This document shows, one piece after another, positions 26,496 to 34,318 of a DNA stretch of 64,000 bases (within the stretch, counting starts at the first letter, position 1; each line of letters begins with the position of its first letter). Source of the DNA: Paenibacillus psychroresistens (GTDB lineage: Bacteria; Bacillota; Bacilli; Paenibacillales; NBRC-103111); the NCBI RefSeq assembly GCF_009728935.1, contig NZ_CP034235.1, forward strand, positions 900,501 to 964,500. The letters are read 5' to 3'. Made by a program: the position numbers and the translations under genes. Under the pieces are notes generated by a model. That model did not search any database. It was not told the origin of the DNA and saw nothing but the letters and a program-made list of their open reading frames with translations.

Positions 26496-26647
26496 TTTAA
26501 CAAATATAATTAAAGACGATTCTACTAAATTTAAGTGAGGCGGTAAATAAAATGGAAACAGGTCAAAATATTAAAATAACAAGCGATAATAAACAACTTT
26601 AAAAAATATACGGAAGCTTCAAAATAAGATTGGGCTGTAATACAAAA

Positions 26648-26698
26648 AGATCGCACTTCACTTGGCCAAAATGGCTTTGGGAGTGCGTTCTTTTTAAC
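26648..26698. terminator. Terminator between convergent genes
   Basis: CGCACTT and GAGTGCG with an inner GGCCA/TGGC stem, followed by TTCTTTTT on the plus strand. Confidence 0.75.
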
Positions 26699-26717
26699 AA
26701 GCATTAATAAAAATAAC

Positions 26718-27173
26718 TCAAGTCGGCTTCATAATCATAAATATAAATAACACTAAGCCAATAAGGGAAGCCAAGCGAGCTGAACCTAAGGCTTTACTTA
26801 ACTGTGAGGCTTGAGGGGCTGGTAGTGTTAGAAAGGATTGATTAGCTGGAACTTCGACCCATGCCGTCAGGCTTTTGATCCATCGAGGTCCAATCGCAAC
26901 AACGATTACTTGAATGATTATAAACAAAATCAATGAACCCAGTAACCATAATTGTGTAAACGCCCCATATTCTCCGACAAAGACAAGTATTAATCCAGTT
27001 ACTACAGCCAAAGTACCTAAGATTTTGGGGAAAAGCTCAAGAATTCTACCCATTCTCAGTGAAAATTTTAACTCAGTAGCAGATTGGTTTTTTCGCAAAA
27101 TAATCAGGAAAGCATAAGTTGGACCTATCCCAATAATTGCAGATAATACATGAACCAAGACAAGCCATTTCAA
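26718..27173 (-). CDS. DUF2269-like integral membrane protein
   Basis: 151 residues with four predicted membrane helices. The N-terminus KWLVLVHVLSAIIGIGPTYAF has the His and Gly pattern of the DUF2269 family, followed by a loop with LRMGRILELFPKILG and the final helix LIGLVLFIFMIM. The molecular role is unknown; the family sits in the cytoplasmic membrane. It starts 33 bases after the small monooxygenase-like gene on the minus strand, with AAAAGGGG before the start, so the two form an operon read away from the STAND-LuxR gene at 27616. Confidence 0.65.
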   Translation of the reverse strand: MKWLVLVHVLSAIIGIGPTYAFLIILRKNQSATELKFSLRMGRILELFPKILGTLAVVTGLILVFVGEYGAFTQLWLLGSLILFIIIQVIVVAIGPRWIKSLTAWVEVPANQSFLTLPAPQASQLSKALGSARLASLIGLVLFIFMIMKPT

Positions 27174-27206
27174 ATGTAAAATCCCCTTTTTCGAGTGATG
27201 TGCAGA

Positions 27207-27467
27207 TTACTCCAGTATGTGGTGCTTTAAATTAGTAACACCTGTTTTTTCTAATAGTTCCAACAGTTTAGGATTAGCTGAGAATGCTTCGAACTTTTCA
27301 ATACTCTCCCAATTCTGTACCAGAATCACTTCGTTAGAATTAAGATCTGCAGAATAGACCTGCGTTCCTGTGCAGCCTGCCAATTGACGTAATTCCTCAC
27401 CCTCATAATATTTTACTTTCCATGCTTCAAAATTAGGTACAGTCAATGTTGATAATACGTTTGCCAT
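27207..27467 (-). CDS. Small ABM-like (antibiotic biosynthesis monooxygenase fold) protein
   Basis: 86 residues. The pattern of a dimeric ferredoxin-like alpha+beta barrel is visible: VLSTLTVPNFEAWK, then a strand EVILVQNWESIEKFEAF and a final helix and strand ending HHILE. This matches small ABM or stress-responsive barrel proteins. A catalytic role cannot be claimed. GGAGAGAT precedes the ATG. First gene of the two-gene minus-strand operon with the DUF2269-like protein, and divergent from the STAND-LuxR regulator with two palindromes in the shared spacer. Confidence 0.6.
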   Translation of the reverse strand: MANVLSTLTVPNFEAWKVKYYEGEELRQLAGCTGTQVYSADLNSNEVILVQNWESIEKFEAFSANPKLLELLEKTGVTNLKHHILE

Positions 27468-27538
27468 CTTGTATCTCTCCTTTATAGTGGGGGATAATTC
27501 TTACCCTAAACATATCATCATTTACTTGTGCCGCGTAC

Positions 27539-27589
27539 TATACGACCGTATAAATCTACGTTATACTTAAGTATAAAAGTAGGTATAAT
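27539..27589. promoter_or_regulatory. Divergent promoter region with two palindromes
   Basis: TATACG-AC-CGTATA (27539-27552) and the perfect 16-base palindrome TTATACTTAAGTATAA (27561-27576) lie side by side. A TATAAT at 27584-27589 would be the -10 for the gene at 27616, with no good -35 at the expected place (the palindrome lies there), which suits an activator-dependent or repressor-blocked promoter. Confidence 0.5.
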
Positions 27590-27615
27590 GGATTAGGAAA
27601 GATGGAGGTTCCCTT

Positions 27616-29700
27616 GTGGATGCAAGTCGAAAACTATCAGAAAATCGATCCATTAGACACCAAATTGAACAGTTGGAACAGCGTTTTTTTGTCGGAAGAG
27701 AACGAGAAATTGCTACATTTGAAACCTATATAAATGACACTTCATTGCCTCATAGAATCATTAACTTTTATGGAACTGGCGGAATTGGCAAAAGCTATTT
27801 ACTAAATGAGCTTCGTAGAAGAACACTACAACAAGGCGTTTTTTTCATATTAATTGATAGTCATGATCTTGTTCTCACGGTTGAGTCCTTCTGCGAGCAT
27901 TTATTGCATTTACTTTGTGATGTCTGCGAGATAGAACGATCTACTATTCAGCAAGAGCGAAGCTCTAACGTTGAATCATGCTTACATAATATACATAAGC
28001 TAATCGGGCAACAGAGGCTGGTCATCGCCCTAGATACCTACGAGGAAATGGGGAGCATTGATTACTGGCTAAGAGAAACCTTTATGGGGCAGCTTCATCA
28101 ACAAGTACTCTTTTTAGTTGCGGGAAGAATTCCACTTCAGAATGCATGGACTGCAAATCCAGCATGGGCAAGGCTTATACTTAAGGTGCAATTGAGTGAT
28201 CTGGATCGTGCATCGGTTGTAGAATATTTGGATCGCTGCTCATTGCAAGAGGAGCAACAAGGAGATGTCATCTGGGATATCTCTAAAGGTTACCCATTAA
28301 CACTTTCACTACTGGCAGCGATGGCTGACTCCACCCAAACCAAGCAATTATATAAAATGAACGAAGCAGAAATTCTGCCCTTAGTTATCAAAAGATGGCT
28401 TCTGGAGGTGCCAGAGGCTGATCTCCGTTTACTTGTAGAAGCAGCAGCAATAGCACGGCAGTTCAATCAAGAATTTCTCGCTTTTATTATCGGTGAAACG
28501 ATATCTCAACAAGCCTTTGATCAATTGATCCAATTATCCTTTGTGAAACGTATCGAACGTGGATGGATGCTCCATGATATGGTAAGAGAGTCAATCCAAC
28601 GAGAGCTGCGCGTTCGGGCTCCTCAGCGCTTTGAAACAATTCGTCATAATTGCATTCTGTACTACTATGAAAAAATTGTCGGAAGAATTGGAATAAAGCA
28701 GTTGGGTTGGGAAACATCTGAGCTTTACTACTACGTTTCTGGTAGTATGATTCGGACCATGGTATATGAAGAATCTACCTTTATAGTGAGATTTGAAACT
28801 TTGCGATATGAAGAGTTAAACGAAGCAAGAGAATATATAAGAAAGCGGAAATTAGACTCCAAAGAATCGGTAATCAAAATATTTGATCCTGGAGTGAATC
28901 GATTGGTTGATTACTCTATATCGTCTGAGCTGAGTATTCTAGGTTTAATGGCTTTGGAGAAATTGGATGAATTATTTGCTTTAGGTAAGGATGTTCTGAG
29001 TATTGCCCGTAACGAACAAGGGGAGACCGTAGGTTTGTCCGCAATGATTCCCATTCATTATAAGACTTTGCCATTCTTGATGGTCGAGCCTTTTTCCCGG
29101 GCTTATTTCCATAGTCTAAATGAGGCTAGTATAGCTAGCTTATCCGTCCCTGAACACGATTCTGCTGGTTGGTATAACCAGATAATTGATGTTGTAGATT
29201 TTGGCAATCCTGCTTTGCGTAACGCGGCTGCTTATCAGCTTTTTAATTATTTGTTAGCAGGCGAATTACTGGTTGGATCTCCGCCCCCGCTGCCTTATGT
29301 TTATCGAGTTCATGAATTAGTCGGAATAGAGTACATCCCTGAAATGTATCATTATGAATATGGTGCTAAATTCCCGGCAACCTACTACGTGGTAGATACC
29401 CGCAAAGAAAAGCTAGCTGTCTTTCTCGATAAATTATTAACACAAGCCGGGATAAGTAAACGAATTAAACCAAATGTAACTCAGAAGCAGAACAGCAGAA
29501 TAACAGAGCTTACCCCACGTGAACAAGAAATTGCCATTCAGCTTGTTGAAGGGTCAACCAATAATGAAATCGCCACGGCGTTATTCTTAAGTGAAATTTC
29601 CGTCAAAAAACACCTGACCTCTATTTTTCGCAAATTTGATGTTAAAAACCGCACCCAGCTTGCTAAACATTTAAATCAGGCCAATAAGGCAGCAGAGTAA
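27616..29700 (+). CDS. STAND-type ATPase with C-terminal LuxR helix-turn-helix
   Basis: 694 residues, cytoplasmic. The Walker A motif GTGGIGKS is at residues 53-60, after FVGREREI typical of AAA16/STAND proteins, and LVIALDTYEEMG is the Walker B region (about 135-146). A winged-helix part follows, then a long region with no clear repeats (about 350-610), and a LuxR-type DNA-binding domain at about 630-690 (ELTPREQEIAIQLVEG, NNEIATALFLSEISVKKHL). The GTG start has GGAGG at seven bases. It is shorter than MalT-type proteins. It probably controls the divergent DUF2269/ABM operon or itself through the palindromes upstream. The signal is unknown. Confidence 0.8.
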   Translation: MDASRKLSENRSIRHQIEQLEQRFFVGREREIATFETYINDTSLPHRIINFYGTGGIGKSYLLNELRRRTLQQGVFFILIDSHDLVLTVESFCEHLLHLLCDVCEIERSTIQQERSSNVESCLHNIHKLIGQQRLVIALDTYEEMGSIDYWLRETFMGQLHQQVLFLVAGRIPLQNAWTANPAWARLILKVQLSDLDRASVVEYLDRCSLQEEQQGDVIWDISKGYPLTLSLLAAMADSTQTKQLYKMNEAEILPLVIKRWLLEVPEADLRLLVEAAAIARQFNQEFLAFIIGETISQQAFDQLIQLSFVKRIERGWMLHDMVRESIQRELRVRAPQRFETIRHNCILYYYEKIVGRIGIKQLGWETSELYYYVSGSMIRTMVYEESTFIVRFETLRYEELNEAREYIRKRKLDSKESVIKIFDPGVNRLVDYSISSELSILGLMALEKLDELFALGKDVLSIARNEQGETVGLSAMIPIHYKTLPFLMVEPFSRAYFHSLNEASIASLSVPEHDSAGWYNQIIDVVDFGNPALRNAAAYQLFNYLLAGELLVGSPPPLPYVYRVHELVGIEYIPEMYHYEYGAKFPATYYVVDTRKEKLAVFLDKLLTQAGISKRIKPNVTQKQNSRITELTPREQEIAIQLVEGSTNNEIATALFLSEISVKKHLTSIFRKFDVKNRTQLAKHLNQANKAAE

Positions 29701-29731
29701 AACAAAATTAACTGTACTGTACGCTGGATAT

Positions 29732-29759
29732 TTGATATTATGGTTTAAATATTTAAAAT
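29732..29759 (+). promoter_or_regulatory. Promoter of the T-box leader and asd
   Basis: TTGATA (29732-29737) and TAAAAT (29754-29759) are separated by 16 bases, placing the transcript start near 29766, at the base of the T-box stem I. Confidence 0.55.
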
Positions 29760-29765
29760 GCGATG

Positions 29766-30048
29766 AAGACAAAAGTAAGTAAATGAATTTTTCCACAGAG
29801 AGCTCCGGAAGCTGAAAAGGGGCAAAAAATTCTTTATTGAAAAAAGCCGTCTGAGCAGCATATCGGAACCTGATTTTGGGGGATGGTGTGACAGGAGCTC
29901 CTGTTATAGAGCTAGAGTATAAGCATTCTAAGTAATGCCGTACTTGAAGAGGCGAATATGGAGACATATTTGCGAATTTGGGTGGTACCACGGATATCTA
30001 TATATCTCGTCCCTAAGACTAAATGTCTTGGGGGTGGGATTTTTTTGT
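29766..30048 (+). promoter_or_regulatory. T-box leader upstream of asd, probable lysine specifier
   Basis: The hallmark T-box sequence, TTTGGGTGGTACCACGG, is at 29977-29993. Upstream, CAGAGAGCT (29795-29804) matches the stem I AG-bulge element, GAATTTTTCC pairs with GGGGC-AAAAATTC to form the upper stem I, and AAGTAAGT on the 5' side faces TTGAAAAAAGCC (29837-29848) on the 3' side as the specifier loop. After the GAA of the loop, AAA or AAG is available, both lysine codons. The terminator CCCTAAGAC/GTCTTGGGG plus a T-run is at 30009-30048. An uncharged tRNA would stabilise the antiterminator. Confidence 0.88.
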
Positions 30049-30096
30049 TGGCAATAGGCATATAAATATCGAATTAAGAAGGGATTTGACTATCAA

Positions 30097-31182
30097 ATGA
30101 CAGATAAACTTAAAGTAGGTATTGTCGGAGGTACGGGTATGGTTGGACAACGATTTGTTCAATTACTGGATCAGCATCCTTGGTTTGAGGTAACGGTTAT
30201 CGCAGCTAGCGCCGGCTCGGCTGGTAAAACTTATGAGGAATCCGTGCAAGGTAGATGGAAGCTATCTAGTGCAATTCCTGAAGGTGTGAAGAATATCATT
30301 GTTCAGGATGCTTCAAAAGTGGAGGAAGTAGCTGCGCATGTCGATTTTATTTTCTGTGCAGTGGATATGAAAAAAGATGAAATTAAAGCACTGGAAGAAG
30401 CTTATGCCAAAACAGGCACGCCTGTTATTTCTAATAACTCGGCTCACCGCTGGACTCCTGATGTTCCGATGGTTATTCCGGAAATTAATCCTGGGCATTT
30501 ACAAGTGATAGCAGCACAGAGAAAGCGCTTGGGAACCTCATCTGGATTTATTGCTGTAAAGCCCAATTGTTCGATTCAGAGCTACGTGCCAGCACTTCAT
30601 GCGCTGCTGGACTTCAAGCCAAGAACAGTGGTTGCCTCGACTTATCAGGCCATATCCGGAGCAGGAAAGAACTTTACTGATTGGCCGGATATGTTGGATA
30701 ATGTCATTCCTTACATTGGCGGCGAGGAAGAAAAAAGCGAGCAAGAGCCGCTGCGTATCTGGGGTAGTGTTATCAATGATCAAATTGTAAAAGCAACTGC
30801 ACCTTTAATTACCACTCAATGTATTCGCGTTCCAGTCACGGATGGACATTTGGCTACGGTATTTGTTGACTTCGAGAACAAGCCTTCGAAAGAAGAAATT
30901 CTCGAGCGCTGGCTGAATTTCAAAGGACGGCCGCAGGAGCTTGGTTTGCCAAGCGCACCAAAGCAGTTCATTACGTATTTTGCAGAAGAGAACAGACCGC
31001 AGACGAAGCTTGATCGTGATATTGAGCGTGGTATGGGAGTTTCGGTGGGTAGATTGCGTGAAGATTCCATTTACGATTATAAATTTGTTGGACTTTCTCA
31101 TAATACTTTACGCGGGGCAGCGGGCGGTGCTGTTCTGATCGCTGAACTGCTTAAAGCGGAAGGCTACATTCAGGCAAAGTAA
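30097..31182 (+). CDS. asd: Aspartate-semialdehyde dehydrogenase, archaeal/fungal type
   Basis: 361 residues. The enzyme converts aspartyl-4-phosphate to aspartate-4-semialdehyde with NADPH, the branch point to lysine/diaminopimelate, threonine and methionine. The nucleotide loop GGTGMVGQRF is at about residues 10-19, SNNSAHRW at about 111-118, the catalytic Cys in PNCSIQ at about 154, and the substrate loop QAISGAGK near 188. The long PNCSIQ-type sequence and length of about 360 put it in the archaeal/fungal group rather than the usual bacterial Asd. It is alone in its transcript, under the T-box leader, and is followed by a terminator. Confidence 0.9.
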   Translation: MTDKLKVGIVGGTGMVGQRFVQLLDQHPWFEVTVIAASAGSAGKTYEESVQGRWKLSSAIPEGVKNIIVQDASKVEEVAAHVDFIFCAVDMKKDEIKALEEAYAKTGTPVISNNSAHRWTPDVPMVIPEINPGHLQVIAAQRKRLGTSSGFIAVKPNCSIQSYVPALHALLDFKPRTVVASTYQAISGAGKNFTDWPDMLDNVIPYIGGEEEKSEQEPLRIWGSVINDQIVKATAPLITTQCIRVPVTDGHLATVFVDFENKPSKEEILERWLNFKGRPQELGLPSAPKQFITYFAEENRPQTKLDRDIERGMGVSVGRLREDSIYDYKFVGLSHNTLRGAAGGAVLIAELLKAEGYIQAK

Positions 31183-31215
31183 GCGAGCATGCAAAATGAA
31201 TGGTAAAGACAGCCA

Positions 31216-31262
31216 AAACAGTTAGTTCCTCGATACTTTCGGGGGCTTACTGTTTTTTTTTA
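31216..31262 (+). terminator. Rho-independent terminator of asd
   Basis: AACAGTTAG...CTTACTGTT stem with an inner CCTCGA/TTCGGGGG part containing G-U pairs, followed by a run of T. Confidence 0.75.
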
Positions 31263-31330
31263 CCAGTGTTCTCTTGATGTCGGATAGATTTACGCATAAA
31301 ATTATTGACAAAGGAAAGGAAGGATATCTT

Positions 31331-31684
31331 ATGCAGGATTTACATACATTGATGGAATGGGTTAAACAGTTTAGTCAGGAGCGGGAGTGGGATCAATTCC
31401 ATAATCCAAAGGATTTGTCGATTGGCATGGTGACGGAGGCTGCTGAGCTTTTGGATATTTTTCGCTTTAAAACATCGGAGGATATGCAGCTTTTAATGGT
31501 GAATGAGAAAGGTAGAGAGCATATTGGTGAAGAATTGGCAGATGTTATGTACTTCTTGCTGCGGTTTGCTGATATGTATAAATTTGATCTTGCTGATGAG
31601 CTGAAACAGAAGCTGCAAAAAAATGCTCTGAAGTATCCCGTAGATACATCAAAAGGATCCAATAAGAAATATACGGAAGGTTAG
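31331..31684 (+). CDS. MazG-like nucleotide pyrophosphohydrolase (dCTPase/RS21-C6 type)
   Basis: 117 residues. All-alpha NTP pyrophosphatase fold: WDQFHNPKDLSIGM, the EAAEL motif (about 40-45) and EELADVMYFLL (about 70-80) supply the acidic metal ligands (the E..E and E..D pairs). Such enzymes hydrolyse non-canonical or excess (d)NTPs to monophosphates. I placed the start at the ATG 31331 with AAAGGAAGG upstream; the extension to 31274 lacks a ribosome site. Monocistronic as far as visible. Confidence 0.8.
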   Translation: MQDLHTLMEWVKQFSQEREWDQFHNPKDLSIGMVTEAAELLDIFRFKTSEDMQLLMVNEKGREHIGEELADVMYFLLRFADMYKFDLADELKQKLQKNALKYPVDTSKGSNKKYTEG

Positions 31685-31844
31685 AAGAATATAGGTTCTT
31701 ATTACATTTACATGGAAAAAAGCAGGGGAAATGCAACAAGATGTCGAATTTTAAGGCGATGGATACCTAGATAAACGTAAAGTTGAATTGTTGGAACGGC
31801 GAGATAGCTGCCACGTATTCTAAATATAGGTAAAGGAGGTATAC

Positions 31845-32585
31845 GTGTTGGCTGGTACAAAGAACATAAAACTACTGGGACTTATTCTGGGTGTAGTGGT
31901 TTTGAATATTGTTGTGCTTTCTCCCGGATTTATTGGGGTCGATATAGGCGGAGGTGCGCTCTCAACCGCAATTGGAGTAACGCTGCTATTCGCTAGTACA
32001 CTCGTGTTGCTATATGGAAGTTATGTCATATTACTTAAGCAACCCGTTGTTATACCTATAAAACTAATCAAAACGCATGAAGATTACGTCGAAGCTTTGA
32101 CTCAATATAGACGTGTAAAGGCACTGGAAAGTGATATCGTGCTTGCTTTGGAGCAGATGGAGCGGATAAGGAAGAAGAAGGATACCTTGATGAATGTCCT
32201 GAATCAAAGATTCGATCCGACTGAGCTAAGCTACAAGAAGTTTGCTTCCGTAACTTTGGAGGTGGAAAAGGTATTCTATCTGAATGTAAGAAGCGTCTTG
32301 AACAGGCTCAACGTCTTCGACGAGTCGGAGTTTGAGAGTGTGATGAATAAGAAATCAACTCATTTCTCACCTGAGCTTCTTCAAGAGAAAGCCCTTGTTT
32401 ACAACGAGTACCTGTCGTTCGTGAAAGGTTCACTTGGCTCTAATGAGGAAATCCTGCTGAAGCTGGATAAGCTGCTGTTGGAAATTTCCCGCTTAGACAG
32501 CTTTGAGCCAGGGGATATTGAGCAAATGCCTTGTATGCAGGAAATCGACGCGTTGATCAAGCAAACTAAATACTATAAACAGTAA
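31845..32585 (+). CDS. Membrane protein with coiled-coil tail, first gene of vWA/TelA module
   Basis: 246 residues. Two membrane helices (about 7-29 and 38-64) are followed by a cytoplasmic helical domain rich in charged heptads (about 80-240; YRRVKALESDIVLALEQME). I do not recognise a named family; it resembles in layout the XpaC-type membrane proteins that accompany TelA genes. The start is GTG 31845 or TTG 31848, both after AAAGGAGGT. It ends 10 bases before the vWA gene, so it is in one operon with it and TelA. Confidence 0.5.
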   Translation: MLAGTKNIKLLGLILGVVVLNIVVLSPGFIGVDIGGGALSTAIGVTLLFASTLVLLYGSYVILLKQPVVIPIKLIKTHEDYVEALTQYRRVKALESDIVLALEQMERIRKKKDTLMNVLNQRFDPTELSYKKFASVTLEVEKVFYLNVRSVLNRLNVFDESEFESVMNKKSTHFSPELLQEKALVYNEYLSFVKGSLGSNEEILLKLDKLLLEISRLDSFEPGDIEQMPCMQEIDALIKQTKYYKQ

Positions 32586-32595
32586 GAGGTGCCAA

Positions 32596-34284
32596 ATGAC
32601 TAAAAAAGGTAAGTTTTTTCTGCTAGCGGTTTTTATCGTGGCCTTGGTATTTGCACTTGTTTATTATGGTATCAATTTAACCTCGAATTTAGGGAAATCA
32701 AAAACGGAGGTAACCTCAGAAAATGCGGGGAAACAATTAAATAAGCTGTATTCCAGCATTTCTGTCTCTAGTGAAGCGCCGATAAAAGGTCAAATAGACC
32801 TTAACCCTGCTGATGTAGGGGAGTCGTTGCCGGATATCTCGAAGTTTGCCATTTCTGTAACCAATACGACCGATAACTTTGTAGAGATTTTCTCGTCTAC
32901 TGAGAAATCGGGTACAGGAATAGACGGTTGGTTAAACGGCGTAGCGAATGATTTCAACAAAGCGAATATTGCTGTAGGCGGGAAACCTGCCTCTGTGAAG
33001 ATTCGCAATATAGCTTCGGGGACAGCGGCCGATTATATCAAGTCCGGTAAATATGTGCCTGACGCCTACACGCCATCCAATGAGCTATGGGGTGAGATGG
33101 TAAAGGCGAGTGGCGTTAAGACTCAAACTGTTTCTAAGCGTTTAGTAGGCAATGTTCCCGGTATCGTCATAGCCAAGGCAAAGTATGATACTTTGGTAGC
33201 TAAGTACGGCTCAGTAAATGTCAAAACCATTACCGAAGCGATTTCCAATAACGAGTTATCTTTTGGATATACAGATCCCTTTGCCAGCTCCACAGGCTTA
33301 AACTTTCTCGTAACGGCGCTTAATTCTTTTGATAGCACTAATATTCTCGGAGAAAAGGCTGTTCAGGGGTTTGAGAAGTTTCAAGCCAACGTGCCTTTTA
33401 TTGCATCAACAACGCTTCAAATGCGCGATGCAGCTAAGTCGGGTAGCTTGGATGGGTTTGTTCTCGAATACCAAACCTATGTCAATGCGGCCGACTTGAA
33501 GAATGGGTATGTCTTTACCCCTTTTGGAGTTAGGCATGATAGCCCGTTGTTCGCATTAGGTGACCTGCCGCAAGCTAAATTAGACATCATAAAGAAGTTT
33601 GCTGAGTTTGTCGCACAGGATAAATACCAGCAATCCGCGAAGGATAATGGCTTCAACGGACTTGATACTTACAAATCGGAGCTAAATGCAGTAGATGGCA
33701 GCCTGCTGTCCTCCGCACAAAAGCTCTGGAAAGAAAAGAAGAACAGCAATAAAGCTATCGCGGCCGTCTTCGTAACCGATGTGTCTGGCAGTATGTCAGG
33801 AGAACCGATGAACCGCATGAAGGAATCCCTCATAAAAGGGCAGAAGTATCTAGGCAAGGATAACAGTATCGGTCTGGTTTCCTATTCTAATGCGGTAACG
33901 ATTAACCTTCCTATTGCTAAGTATGATACGAACCAGCAGTCCATGTTTGTTGGTGCAGTCAACAGTCTGCAAGCGAGCGGCGGTACAGCTACTTTTGATG
34001 GAATTGTTGTGGCATTGAAGATGCTCCAAGATCAGATGGCGCTTGATCCAAGTATTAAGCCGATTATCTTCGTCATGAGTGATGGCGAGACTAATCAGGG
34101 GTTATCGCTGAAAGACATTAGAGGCTTGATCGAGACCTATAAGGTTCCGATTTACACCATTGGCTACAATGCAGATATTAAGGCACTTCAAAGTATATCA
34201 AGCATCAACGAGGCAGCTAGTATTAATGCAGATACAGATGATGTTGTTTACAAGCTCGGAAACCTGTTTAACGTTCAAATGTAA
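32596..34284 (+). CDS. Membrane-anchored substrate-binding plus von Willebrand A domain protein
   Basis: 562 residues. One N-terminal membrane helix (about 6-28) puts the rest outside the cell or leaves it as signal anchor. Residues about 75-375 look like a type 2 periplasmic binding-protein fold of the SBP_bac_11 kind (NVPGIVIAKAKYDTLVAKYG, FGYTDPFASSTGLNFL, VPFIASTTLQM). Residues about 385-560 are a vWA domain with an intact metal-binding MIDAS: DVSGSMSG, the GGTATFDG threonine loop and MSDGETNQ. The fusion suggests ligand-dependent protein contacts. It lies 10 bases after the coiled-coil membrane gene and 34 before TelA. The ligand is unknown. Confidence 0.75.
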   Translation: MTKKGKFFLLAVFIVALVFALVYYGINLTSNLGKSKTEVTSENAGKQLNKLYSSISVSSEAPIKGQIDLNPADVGESLPDISKFAISVTNTTDNFVEIFSSTEKSGTGIDGWLNGVANDFNKANIAVGGKPASVKIRNIASGTAADYIKSGKYVPDAYTPSNELWGEMVKASGVKTQTVSKRLVGNVPGIVIAKAKYDTLVAKYGSVNVKTITEAISNNELSFGYTDPFASSTGLNFLVTALNSFDSTNILGEKAVQGFEKFQANVPFIASTTLQMRDAAKSGSLDGFVLEYQTYVNAADLKNGYVFTPFGVRHDSPLFALGDLPQAKLDIIKKFAEFVAQDKYQQSAKDNGFNGLDTYKSELNAVDGSLLSSAQKLWKEKKNSNKAIAAVFVTDVSGSMSGEPMNRMKESLIKGQKYLGKDNSIGLVSYSNAVTINLPIAKYDTNQQSMFVGAVNSLQASGGTATFDGIVVALKMLQDQMALDPSIKPIIFVMSDGETNQGLSLKDIRGLIETYKVPIYTIGYNADIKALQSISSINEAASINADTDDVVYKLGNLFNVQM

Positions 34285-34318
34285 TTTATTCAAAAATATG
34301 CTTACGAGGAGGATTGCA

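Noticed and set aside
26551..26601. 16-codon frame METGQNIK...
   Set aside because: Too short, no family, close to a terminator; perhaps a start of a lost gene, but there is nothing to support it.
29671..29991. 106-codon minus-strand frame after the STAND-LuxR gene
   Set aside because: It lies on the T-box leader and its promoter, with no ribosome site.
31750..31831. Resemblance to a c-di-GMP-I aptamer before the vWA module (AAGGCGA, ACGTAAAGT, GATAGCTGCCA)
   Set aside because: The P2 stem with GNRA loop cannot be formed and the GACGCAAAGC core has several changes. cmsearch would decide.
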